Origin: Treponema vincentii F0403
GTDB taxonomy: Bacteria; Spirochaetota; Spirochaetia; Treponematales; Treponemataceae
Reading direction: 5' to 3'
NCBI RefSeq assembly: GCF_000412995.1
Contig: NZ_KE332512.1
Span: 1,760,959 to 1,824,958, forward strand
DNA length: 64,000 nucleotides
A program made the position numbers and the translations under genes. The notes beneath the pieces are model-generated. The model had not been told where the DNA came from. It did no database searches and saw nothing but the letters and a program-made list of their open reading frames with translations. This document shows positions 25,147 to 33,526 of the stretch, piece after piece (within the stretch, counting starts at the first letter, position 1; every line of letters begins with the position of its first letter).

Positions 25147-26232
25147 TTAGGATACTCGAAACTGCAGCAGCGAATATGAGTTAATACCGAGGTTATGATG
25201 CGCACATACTAATGAACAACCGGCGGCTTCAATCGCGCTTACCAAATCCGAATAGGAATACATTTTACTGTTTCCGTTTGCCATCGCTGCAAAATAAATT
25301 GAGGTTGCTTGAATTGAATAACTTGCCGCTTCAAACCGCTGCATATCCCACAAGGGTTCAAGTACAAAGATGTTGCAATGGGATGGAACATATTTTTTTA
25401 TTTTTCGTAAAATCCCCTGCACTTCGTCAAGAGAAAAACAATCCAAAAATTGGCTCATCCACACGGTATCTACATTTGACGGCAGCTCTTCGCCGGCATT
25501 TAAAATATTCGTGGGAAAGGTTTCAATTCTATCTTTAAAACCGAACAAATCGGGATTTTTTTGCGCCATTGCGATTTGCTGCGGTAAATCTACCATGGTA
25601 ACTAAAACCTGATTATTATACGAAAGAGCTGCTTTGGTAAATTTCCCGGTATTGCTGCCGATATCCATAATATGCCGGGGCTTTTCTTTAAATACAATGG
25701 GCAGCGCTGCGTCAAAGATACTGTCGGAATAATAATGATCAAACGCAAACCAGCTCTTTTGCACCTGTTCCGGCAAAGAAGACAAACCTTGATAAATGGT
25801 GTCCCAATCCCCAAAAACTTTTAGACCGGCGGGCTTTCCCGTTTTTAAGCTGTCTTGCAAATAAAAAAGACCTTGATAGCATACGTCATTCATAAAATTC
25901 ATATTCGCTTTTGTCAGCTCATCATTGAGCAAAAAATATCCGGTCTTTCCTAATACGTATGCATTCGGATCGGAATTAGGTACTATCTTTACCAATTCCA
26001 AACTCAAGCTAAACTCCACCAATAACTTTACGGTATATGAAGAAAGCCCTGTCTTATCGATAATAGCTTCTATCGTTAGACCTTTCGTTTTTGAATCTTC
26101 TATTGCTTCTAGGATATGCAGGTCAACCATTGCTTTTGCCGTTTGAAAAGCCGCCGGCGCAAATGCTAATTTTTGAGCCGCAAATTTCGCCTGTAAGGCA
26201 GTGAGATTATCTTCATAATAATAGGAATGCAT
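25147..26232 (-). CDS. SAM-dependent methyltransferase with dimerisation domain (ApeB-type)
   Basis: A 361-residue methyltransferase: an N-terminal winged-helix-like dimerisation region (TIEAIIDKTGLSSYTVKLLVEF) followed by a Rossmann domain with HIMDIGSNTGKFTKAAL and VTMVDLPQQIAMA. This two-domain build is typical of small-molecule O-methyltransferases; in aryl polyene loci such an enzyme methylates the aryl head. It is the first gene of the operon. TATAAT lies only six bases before the ATG and no Shine-Dalgarno is seen, so the transcript may be leaderless. Confidence 0.85.
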   Translation of the reverse strand: MHSYYYEDNLTALQAKFAAQKLAFAPAAFQTAKAMVDLHILEAIEDSKTKGLTIEAIIDKTGLSSYTVKLLVEFSLSLELVKIVPNSDPNAYVLGKTGYFLLNDELTKANMNFMNDVCYQGLFYLQDSLKTGKPAGLKVFGDWDTIYQGLSSLPEQVQKSWFAFDHYYSDSIFDAALPIVFKEKPRHIMDIGSNTGKFTKAALSYNNQVLVTMVDLPQQIAMAQKNPDLFGFKDRIETFPTNILNAGEELPSNVDTVWMSQFLDCFSLDEVQGILRKIKKYVPSHCNIFVLEPLWDMQRFEAASYSIQATSIYFAAMANGNSKMYSYSDLVSAIEAAGCSLVCAHHNLGINSYSLLQFRVS

Positions 26233-26238
26233 AGGGTC

Positions 26239-26266
26239 ATTATATCGCTATTTGTGCCTTTTGCAA
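26239..26266 (-). promoter_or_regulatory. Promoter for the aryl polyene operon
   Basis: On the minus strand TTGCAA (26261-26266) and TATAAT (26239-26244) are separated by 16 bases. The -10 box ends six bases from the ATG of the first gene, which would place transcription start at or next to the start codon. Confidence 0.55.
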
Positions 26267-26492
26267 ATAGGCGGGAATCATCAATTTATAATTATGAATT
26301 ATGAATTACCCCACATAAACCTTCCATTATATAATCGGAGGTGTTGTCGTCTTCGCCGGAAAAATACTGTTCGAGGATACCTCCTGATAAGATAAGTGTG
26401 CATCTATACGCTTACTATACAAGTTAAAGTGCGGTTTAAATCAAGAGGTGCGCACGTGAAAAACAGCAGTTCAAGCACTGAAGCGTTTTCTG

Positions 26493-27167
26493 CTATGCTT
26501 CAACGGTCTGTATCTCAAATACCAGCTGCGGCATACATTCCGCTAAATCATTTTGAATCCGCTTGAGCGCTTCTACACGCATTTCGACTGAAGTGTTGGC
26601 ATTTCCTTGAATAATAAAGATCGCATTTTTTGTTCCGTCGTCGAATTTATACTGTTCCCCGTCGCGGACACCAAGCCATGCGATAATGCCTTTAGGGTCG
26701 CGGTACACATAATCGGTTTCGGCAACATGCTTTTCCGTAGATGAAATCGGAAGGAAAACGCCTGCTTCTTTATTGACGGTAAACTCTATCTGCCCGTCTA
26801 TTTTATCAAGATCATGTCCGCCTATTGCCAAAAGCGAATGCAGTGATTCAACATTATAAATATCGATAACGCTGTTGATGTGCGGCATAGAACCGCGGCG
26901 CTGAATATTCCGGATAAAGGCCGGGACGGTAGGCGGATATTTTTTGATACTGCGCCCCACGCTTTGCAGCAAATCCGCATATCCCTGCGTAACCGGATGC
27001 TTCAATATCTCGTCAACATCGCATTGTAACGCCCAGTCTTGCATCTTTTTTTGCTTTGTCAAAAACGAATCGGACAAGGGCGCCTGCGGATCTATATTTT
27101 TTGCAATTCCAATCACAACGCTTTTAATACCGAGCTCAACAATGCTTTTATCAATAATAAAATTCAT
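26493..27167 (-). CDS. Free-standing B3/B4 tRNA-editing-domain protein
   Basis: A 224-residue cytoplasmic protein matching the B3/B4 domain of phenylalanyl-tRNA synthetase beta subunits: VPAFIRNIQRRGSMPHINSVIDIYNVESL, IGGHDLDKIDG and the C-terminal AWLGVRDGEQYKF. In PheRS this domain hydrolyses Tyr-tRNA-Phe; the role of stand-alone versions is not settled, trans-editing being one idea. A GGAGGT site precedes the ATG. It stands alone, divergent from the phosphatase gene. Confidence 0.85.
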   Translation of the reverse strand: MNFIIDKSIVELGIKSVVIGIAKNIDPQAPLSDSFLTKQKKMQDWALQCDVDEILKHPVTQGYADLLQSVGRSIKKYPPTVPAFIRNIQRRGSMPHINSVIDIYNVESLHSLLAIGGHDLDKIDGQIEFTVNKEAGVFLPISSTEKHVAETDYVYRDPKGIIAWLGVRDGEQYKFDDGTKNAIFIIQGNANTSVEMRVEALKRIQNDLAECMPQLVFEIQTVEA

Positions 27168-27281
27168 AGCAGCTGTACCTCCATATTTTTACTCAAGATT
27201 ATAGAGATTATACCCTTGCCCGTAATTTTTTTAAAGCTGCCTTTCTGTACGAAATTTTATGCTGTTATTTCACTATAACTG

Positions 27282-27290
27282 TGATATAAT
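27282..27290 (+). promoter_or_regulatory. Extended -10 promoter of the lipoprotein phosphatase gene
   Basis: TGATATAAT forms an extended -10 element (TG, one base, TATAAT), 85 bases before the ATG. No good -35 hexamer is visible at the right distance, which is usual for extended -10 promoters. Confidence 0.55.
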
Positions 27291-27374
27291 AAAGTTTATC
27301 CGTGCAGAGGGGAAAAACGGCTGTTGCTGTACAATCGGTACTCTGCGCCGTAACAATTTGAAGGGGTTATATCT

Positions 27375-28553
27375 ATGGATACCAAGGATACCAAACAGAA
27401 ATGCGCAATTATCCAATCGGCGGGAAAACACGGCAGGATGTTTTCCGGGGTGCTCTGTATTTGTGCAATGCTTTGCCTTTCGGCTCTTTCCTGTGCGACA
27501 AGTCCTGCCGCAGCCGCAAAAAAATATGAGCCGGTAGCCGGTGTTATTACCGCGGTCGAAAAATACGGCCATCTTGTAACGGATGTACCGTTCGAGTTGC
27601 TGCAAGCCAAGGGCTATGAACATGGGGATATCGTAAAGGTAAATTTTGAGAACGCCTATAAATTTACGGCACCGATTGTTAAACGGTACGAAGTCGATAA
27701 GGGAAAGCAGCTTGTCCGTACCGAATATGCCGACGGTAAGATTGCTTTCTGTATTAATTACGGAAACCTTGCGCAGGAAAGCGGGCTCGGTGTCGGCGAT
27801 AAGTTTGTCTTGTATATGCAAGATAAAGGCGGATATGCCGACGACTTTGAAGCGCTTGATGTAACACGTACCGATAACCGGGCGGATTACAGCGATGATG
27901 CAGCCTTTGCTAATTTCCGTGAAGTAACGTTCAATTCAGCAATCATGCCCCGCACGCTGTATAGAGGCAGTCATCCTACTAAAACCCGCTGGCCGCGCGC
28001 CCCGTATGCTTCCGCCCTTATGGAAAAAGCCGGAATCGTAACGGTTATTAACATGAGCGATTCCGAAGAGCAGCTTAAAAACACCTATCTTGCCGCCTCA
28101 AACCAATATGCAAGTGCCTACTACGGTAAGCTTACCGATGCCGGCAATGTGCTCTGTCTTGCGATGGATATGGATTTTACCGGCAAAGCCTTTACGGATA
28201 ATATCATCAAAGCTTTGCAGTTTATGATTAGTCATAAGGCTCCGTATTACATTCATTGCAACGAAGGTAAAGATAGAACCGGATTTATCTTTATTCTACT
28301 TGGCGCGCTGTCCGGAGCGGATGAGAAAGCTATTTACGACGATTATATGAAGAGTTATGAAAACTTCTATCATCTGGCTGCGGGTTCAAGAAAATACGAT
28401 CTGATTTTGCACAAAAATGCCGTTCCGATGTTGAACTGGATTACGATGAACCGGAAAGATACGGCGAAAGCTGCCGAAGAGTTCCTCATTAAAAACGGTA
28501 TGACGGAGAACGAGGTTGAGGCACTCAAAGCAAAATTGATGCCTGCAAAATAA
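27375..28553 (+). CDS. Lipoprotein tyrosine-phosphatase-like protein with an N-terminal SAM-hydrolase-C-like domain
   Basis: A 392-residue exported protein. The N-terminus ends in the lipobox LSALSC with Cys40 as lipidation site. Residues 50-100 (GVITAVEKYGHLVTDVPFELL ...) resemble the C-terminal beta-barrel of SAM hydroxide adenosyltransferases. The second half is a cysteine phosphatase: YRGSHPTK, then YIHCNEGKDRTGFIF with the C-x5-R loop Cys295 to Arg301. It probably dephosphorylates phosphotyrosine, inositol phosphates or a lipid in the periplasm. GAAGGGG precedes the ATG. The N-terminal similarity is a recollection of pattern and less certain than the phosphatase call. Confidence 0.8.
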   Translation: MDTKDTKQKCAIIQSAGKHGRMFSGVLCICAMLCLSALSCATSPAAAAKKYEPVAGVITAVEKYGHLVTDVPFELLQAKGYEHGDIVKVNFENAYKFTAPIVKRYEVDKGKQLVRTEYADGKIAFCINYGNLAQESGLGVGDKFVLYMQDKGGYADDFEALDVTRTDNRADYSDDAAFANFREVTFNSAIMPRTLYRGSHPTKTRWPRAPYASALMEKAGIVTVINMSDSEEQLKNTYLAASNQYASAYYGKLTDAGNVLCLAMDMDFTGKAFTDNIIKALQFMISHKAPYYIHCNEGKDRTGFIFILLGALSGADEKAIYDDYMKSYENFYHLAAGSRKYDLILHKNAVPMLNWITMNRKDTAKAAEEFLIKNGMTENEVEALKAKLMPAK

Positions 28554-28561
28554 TAGGGGAC

Positions 28562-28585
28562 CTCTAAAAACTTCAGTTTTTAGAG
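28562..28585. repeat. Perfect 10-bp hairpin (dispersed repeat copy B)
   Basis: ctctaaaaac and gttttTAGAG arms flank a TTCA loop directly after the phosphatase gene. It lacks a U-tract, so termination would be inefficient. The wider 28559-28596 segment resembles 4281-4325. Confidence 0.6.
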
Positions 28586-28621
28586 ATGCCCAATAGAACT
28601 GATTCTATGCAAGGACAAAAT

Positions 28622-30565
28622 ATGGGTACGGCAACAAAACCATTAAAACCTCTAAAGCTTAATTTATCCGGCCTTGATGAACAGATGACGCTTGCTGTTG
28701 CGGAAATCCGGAAAAGCCATCCGATTAGGATTAGCGAAGACGGTATTCCCGTCTCGTTTAAAAAAACGAAGGAAAGCGATATCGTTGCATTCTTTCGGAA
28801 TGGAGTTTGCGAAATTGAAGCAGATTCCGCACCTCATTTTTATTTTGCGTTGTCGATGCTGCTGCTTAAAAGTCAAACAATCGAAGATACAAAACTTTAT
28901 TCAAGACCGGATGCACAGCGTTTGTTGGAATTCCGCATAGAGCATTTTTTTGAAAAAAACGGCTTAATGCTCGATCTTTCCCGGAACGGTGTTGCACATG
29001 TTGATATGCTTAAACAATTTATTCGGGAAATGGCTTTTATGGGGCATTCATGGTTTATGCTGTACATGGAAGATGTGTACGAAGTGGAAGGGGATCCTTA
29101 TTTCGGAGCCTTACGCGGGCGGTACTCCATAAGCGATTTACAGGAAGTTGACCGTTACGCGAAGCTTTTCGGCGTACAGTTGGTACCGTGTATTCAGACT
29201 CTTGCCCATGTCGATCAATATTTTATGTGGGAAGCCATAGAATACAAATACAAGGATATCGATAACATTCTGAATGTCGGCAATGCCGAAGTTAAGGCAT
29301 TGCTTACGCGGATGATTGCCTCGCTGCGCCAAGCTTTTTCTACGGATATTATCCACATAGGGATGGATGAAGCCTATAACCTCGGCCGCGGGCGTTATCT
29401 GGATGAGAACGGACTTAGACAGAGGCGGGATATTATGCATGACCATCTTGCTTTTATGAAAACCCTCTGTAAAGCTTATGGTTTTAAACCCATCGTTTGG
29501 GATGATATGTTCTTTAGCCGTTATTCTAATAATAAGGAAGATAAAGAACCTAGCATTCCCACTCAAGTAGGCCTGATGTACTGGGATTATTATAGCTGTT
29601 TATCTAAGCATTACCGTGAACATCTTAAACTGTGCCGTTCCATTGCAAAAAAAACGATGTTTGCAGGAGGAGCATGGCGATGGACGGGGTATGTCCCCCA
29701 TCACAAGAAAACGCTCGAAACAACGCTTGCGGCTATTACTGCTTGCCGGAAAGAGAGAATAAAAAACGTTATTGTTACGGCGTGGGGCGATGACGGCAGT
29801 GAATCACCGCTTTATACTTGTATGTTCGGCGTAACGCTTTACTCCTATTTGGACTGTCATGCCGAATATCAAGAAGCGGAGTTTTCGCAGTATCTAAAGC
29901 TCTATACCGGTATGGGTTTTGACGAATGGATGCGGCAGGGAGAGCCGGATTTGTTTGAAGGAACAACCGGCAATAATTATGATATAACACCATCCAAGTA
30001 TCTGTTATATCAGGATCCTCTCGGCTCGAAATTCTTGTATTACATACGGACATTGACAACCGATATGGATGCCGTCTATAAGAAACTCGAAAAAGCTTTT
30101 GCCGAAGATGCTGCAAATACGAATAATCCCTTGCAGCAGTACATTGCCGAATTTTATTCGCTGATGATGCAGACCCTTTACTATAAGTGGCGGCTTCCCT
30201 TGGATATTTGGGAAGCATATAAAAAAGCGGATAAAAAGGCTTTGCAGGCATTAATCGAAAAGAAAATAGAACCGTTAAAGGTTGTCCTAGCCGAAACGGC
30301 AAAGGCGCGGCGGCGGATATGGGCGGAAGAATGCCGTGCGTTCGGTTCCGAGGTGTTGGATCACCGCTTCGGTGCAATGCTGATGCGGCTTCAAGTTACG
30401 CAAGAAGTGCTTACCGATTATATACGGGGTAAAATTAATCGGATCGATGAACTTGAAGAAGAACGGCTCGACCCCTGCCCCGAAGCGGATAAGCTGCTTG
30501 AGCCGCAAGCTGTGCGCTATAACCGTGCCCTCCGCATCATGACCGCCTGCCGCGAAACGTGGTAA
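28622..30565 (+). CDS. GH20 beta-N-acetylhexosaminidase
   Basis: A 647-residue glycosidase. The GH20 barrel shows FMLYMEDVYEVEG, VQLVPCIQTLAHVDQ and the catalytic Asp249-Glu250 pair in IIHIGMDEAYNLG, with VTAWGDDGSE further on. It removes terminal N-acetylglucosamine or N-acetylgalactosamine. No signal peptide is visible, so it likely acts on imported or recycled sugars in the cytoplasm. The start at 28622 has AAGGA six bases upstream; an earlier ATG at 28586 lies against a hairpin. The hydrolase gene follows after 16 bp. Confidence 0.9.
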   Translation: MGTATKPLKPLKLNLSGLDEQMTLAVAEIRKSHPIRISEDGIPVSFKKTKESDIVAFFRNGVCEIEADSAPHFYFALSMLLLKSQTIEDTKLYSRPDAQRLLEFRIEHFFEKNGLMLDLSRNGVAHVDMLKQFIREMAFMGHSWFMLYMEDVYEVEGDPYFGALRGRYSISDLQEVDRYAKLFGVQLVPCIQTLAHVDQYFMWEAIEYKYKDIDNILNVGNAEVKALLTRMIASLRQAFSTDIIHIGMDEAYNLGRGRYLDENGLRQRRDIMHDHLAFMKTLCKAYGFKPIVWDDMFFSRYSNNKEDKEPSIPTQVGLMYWDYYSCLSKHYREHLKLCRSIAKKTMFAGGAWRWTGYVPHHKKTLETTLAAITACRKERIKNVIVTAWGDDGSESPLYTCMFGVTLYSYLDCHAEYQEAEFSQYLKLYTGMGFDEWMRQGEPDLFEGTTGNNYDITPSKYLLYQDPLGSKFLYYIRTLTTDMDAVYKKLEKAFAEDAANTNNPLQQYIAEFYSLMMQTLYYKWRLPLDIWEAYKKADKKALQALIEKKIEPLKVVLAETAKARRRIWAEECRAFGSEVLDHRFGAMLMRLQVTQEVLTDYIRGKINRIDELEEERLDPCPEADKLLEPQAVRYNRALRIMTACRETW

Positions 30566-30581
30566 AAAAGGAGATACACCC

Positions 30582-31496
30582 ATGGAAACTGCATATCGGA
30601 CAATGAGCGACGGTGCTTCCGTTGCCGTTTATACATGGCTTCCCGAACAAAAGCCTAAGGCCGTACTCCATATCGTGCACGGAATGGCGGAACATGCCCT
30701 CCGGTATGACGATTTTGCCAAAACCGCATGTAAACGGGGCTTTGCCGTGGTTGCCTCAGACCACCGCGGGCATGGAAAAACCGGAGCAAAAAGCGGTTTA
30801 ATGGGCTATCTTGCCGACGGGGACGGTTTCGCTCGCGTTGTAGAAGATCAAAAAGAAATCAATGCGGAGATAAAAAAACAGTATCCCGGGCTCCCCATCG
30901 TTATCATCGGGCATTCGTTCGGTTCGTTTGTAACGCAGGAGTATATCGAACGATACGGCTCAACGATAAAAGCGGCGGTGTTAATCGGCTCCGCGGGACC
31001 TAACCCAAGCGTTTCCGTTGCCTTGCTGCTTGCAAACCTTAATTGTGCATTCAAAGGCCGAAAATCACCGGCTAAGTTTATGAATGCCTTGGTGTTCGGC
31101 TCATATAATAACAGAGTTAAAAATCCGCACACCGCCTTTGATTGGCTTTCGAGAGATGCAAACGAAGTAAAAAAATATATCGATGATGAATACTGCGGGT
31201 TTGTCTGTACGGCGGGATTCTTTCAGGATTTTATGCGCGGTCTTAAACGGCTGCATACCCAAGAAGCGTTAAAAGGCATACCCGCCGCCTTGCCCGTTTT
31301 AATTACCGCCGGTTCGGAAGACCCTGTTTCTGACGGAGGCAAAACGCTTAAAGCCCTCTACCGTATCTATCAGGATATGGGAATGCAGGATGTAAGATTA
31401 AAACTATATGAAAACGGCAGGCACGAAATTTTGAACGAAACCGATAAGGAAGAAGTGAAGGCTGATATTTTAGGGTGGATAGAGGCAAGACTGTAG
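30582..31496 (+). CDS. Alpha/beta hydrolase, monoacylglycerol lipase/lysophospholipase type
   Basis: A 304-residue serine hydrolase: HIVHGMAEHALRYDDFA (oxyanion HG), SDHRGHGKTG, nucleophile elbow GHSFGS, Asp in ITAGSEDPVSDGG and His in ENGRHEILNE. This is the Hydrolase_4 pattern of lysophospholipases and monoglyceride lipases. AAAGGAGA precedes the ATG. It appears to be in an operon with the hexosaminidase gene. Confidence 0.9.
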   Translation: METAYRTMSDGASVAVYTWLPEQKPKAVLHIVHGMAEHALRYDDFAKTACKRGFAVVASDHRGHGKTGAKSGLMGYLADGDGFARVVEDQKEINAEIKKQYPGLPIVIIGHSFGSFVTQEYIERYGSTIKAAVLIGSAGPNPSVSVALLLANLNCAFKGRKSPAKFMNALVFGSYNNRVKNPHTAFDWLSRDANEVKKYIDDEYCGFVCTAGFFQDFMRGLKRLHTQEALKGIPAALPVLITAGSEDPVSDGGKTLKALYRIYQDMGMQDVRLKLYENGRHEILNETDKEEVKADILGWIEARL

Positions 31497-31579
31497 CATT
31501 CGGCTAATCAATACACTTCCTACATAAAAAGAGCGAATGCCTTGACAAAAGCTTGTAATTATACAAAACTGTTCACAAG

Positions 31580-32065
31580 ATGCAGGCTTTTTTTACACAG
31601 GTTAAGATTGTATTTCAAAACCCGATTTTTTTAGCGGCTATTACAAGCTGGCTGCTCAGTCAATTCATTAAAACGTTTATCGGATTTTGCTGCTCATCAG
31701 TACATTCTCTGCCGGTCTTTTTCGACTTATTGATATGGCGCACAGGGGGAATGCCGTCGAGCCATAGCGCCCTTGTAACAGCCCTCTCCACCACTATCGG
31801 CTTTAAGCAAGGCATCTCTTCGGATTTGTTCATCTTTTCTATCTTTTCTGCAATGATTGTTATTCGGGATGCGATGGGTGTTCGCCGTTCAAGCGGGCTT
31901 CAAGCAAAAATGTTAAACGAAGTAGGGGCTAAAATGGCCGAAACGATGCATATCCCTTTCAAACCCGTTAAAGAAGTTCAAGGCCATACCCCCGTTGAGG
32001 TGTTTGCCGGTATCATCGTCGGTATTGTAATCGGCAGCTATTTTTCGCTTTATTACGCAGTTTAA
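31580..32065 (+). CDS. Divergent PAP2 family membrane protein
   Basis: A 161-residue membrane protein of the DUF212/acid phosphatase-vanadium haloperoxidase-related family. GGMPSSHSALVTALS, VIRDAMGVRRSSGLQAK and GHTPVEVFAGIIVG are its conserved blocks; the SSH and GHTP residues correspond to PAP2 motifs. The substrate may be a lipid phosphate. A TTGACA box lies 38 bases before the ATG, but the -10 box is poor. It is followed three bases later by the large membrane protein gene and the RNF-like genes. Confidence 0.88.
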   Translation: MQAFFTQVKIVFQNPIFLAAITSWLLSQFIKTFIGFCCSSVHSLPVFFDLLIWRTGGMPSSHSALVTALSTTIGFKQGISSDLFIFSIFSAMIVIRDAMGVRRSSGLQAKMLNEVGAKMAETMHIPFKPVKEVQGHTPVEVFAGIIVGIVIGSYFSLYYAV

Positions 32066-32068
32066 CCC

Positions 32069-33526
32069 ATGAAGCGGCTGAACGGTTTTCTATATTTCTT
32101 GTCGGCGTTCATCGCAACCGGAATCCTCTTATTGTTTATTTTCTTTCCACTCAAGTTTCATACATCGGTGTGGAACGGATACCGGATAGCGGCTGTTCCG
32201 GCCTCTGCAGACATTGAACCGTACATCTCCGCGGCGGAAGAAGCAGGGATAGCAGGCATTGCGTCGGAATTTTCCGTTTCAAATCGATTTTCCGTTTTAG
32301 GGACAGGCCGGTATGAAAGATTCCCTTTTACGGATATCGGCCGCTATACCCGATGGTTCCATGATGACAGCGGCAGTTACCGGTACTTCTACATCCCGTA
32401 TACTTCGTTTTTTAAATACCTCGCGTTCTATTTTTCGCTTTACAGCAAGCGGCTCCCTTTTTTTATTGAAGCGGCCATTCCTTATGCCCCGATACAGGGT
32501 ATCCTTGCGCTTGTTCTTTTTATTTACTGCATTGCCGGTTCGCGCAAAAAGCTGCTGTTTTTTGCCGCTGCGTTCAGCTTTGTCTGCTATGCCTTCTGTA
32601 TTAAGAGCAGTTTATCGCCGGCAACCGCCCTGTTAAGCATATTGACCGTTGCATATTGGCTTGAAGCGTTGGAAAACGAGCTGGCAATTACGTGGAAGCA
32701 GCTGAAAGAACGGATTAAACATAATATATTCATGCTCATTTTGCCTGCGGTTCCGCTTTTGACTGCGGTTATTGATGGGACTGCGCCTTTTTGCTTTTTT
32801 TTATTAGCCTTACTGTTATCGGCAAGTATGCTTTTTTCGGTATACAGTTTTTTACAGCTGAAGGAGACCTATTGGGAACAATACCGCCAGCATCCGTCGT
32901 TAAAGCTGTTTGCCATGCATCCTCAATCATGGGCGCAGTTTTGGAATACGCGATATGCAATCCGCACCACTATCCTGACAGGCTGTTTGCTGCTGGTCTC
33001 TGCGGTTATACCGCCGGTGTTTTCGACAAACCGTTTAAGCCCCGCAGCCGGTAAACTGAACGTGCCTCAGCCTGTTTTACGGCAGCCGTTTCCGTTTAAC
33101 GATTCAGGATTTTTTGCCGTGCAGACATCGCGGCCGCAGGACTATCTCCCCGATTTAGGCAACTATATAGAAGATTGCTGGTATACAGCCGTTCTGCCCT
33201 ATCTGAATGTGCATGAACCGCTCCAGCCGCTTACCCCGAATACCCGAATACGCTTTGATTCCTTTTATGAAGATTCAAGCGGAAAACTGCATAGGGAAGA
33301 AAATGTCATCTACGCCTTCGATACCGTATTTATCATCCGCGCATTAAGACATGAACAGCTCGCGCTGCTCCCCTTGGAAAAAATGCTGATAGCACAAACA
33401 GGGTTTACCGCTGCCGCTTATCGGCCGTTAAATGTATTTCTCCTCAGTCCGTTAACCTCGTTTTTTATTATCCTCGGTACGTTGTTATTTCCCTGTGTTC
33501 TGATTATAATGGGCAAAATACGATGA
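32069..33526 (+). CDS. Large membrane protein of unknown function upstream of RNF-like genes
   Basis: A 485-residue protein with an N-terminal membrane helix, a short exported segment, a run of about six helices (residues 140-260 and 300-325), an exported domain of about 120 residues (FFAVQTSRPQDYLPDL ... RALRHEQ), and a final C-terminal helix. No family was recognised. Its stop overlaps the rnfC-like start (ATGATG), so it is translationally coupled to that operon and may be an extra subunit or assembly factor. Confidence 0.75.
   Translation: MKRLNGFLYFLSAFIATGILLLFIFFPLKFHTSVWNGYRIAAVPASADIEPYISAAEEAGIAGIASEFSVSNRFSVLGTGRYERFPFTDIGRYTRWFHDDSGSYRYFYIPYTSFFKYLAFYFSLYSKRLPFFIEAAIPYAPIQGILALVLFIYCIAGSRKKLLFFAAAFSFVCYAFCIKSSLSPATALLSILTVAYWLEALENELAITWKQLKERIKHNIFMLILPAVPLLTAVIDGTAPFCFFLLALLLSASMLFSVYSFLQLKETYWEQYRQHPSLKLFAMHPQSWAQFWNTRYAIRTTILTGCLLLVSAVIPPVFSTNRLSPAAGKLNVPQPVLRQPFPFNDSGFFAVQTSRPQDYLPDLGNYIEDCWYTAVLPYLNVHEPLQPLTPNTRIRFDSFYEDSSGKLHREENVIYAFDTVFIIRALRHEQLALLPLEKMLIAQTGFTAAAYRPLNVFLLSPLTSFFIILGTLLFPCVLIIMGKIR

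Noticed and set aside
28562-28585. Classic terminator after the phosphatase gene
   Set aside because: The stem is perfect but no U-tract follows and the next gene starts within 40 bases; it was kept only as a repeat.
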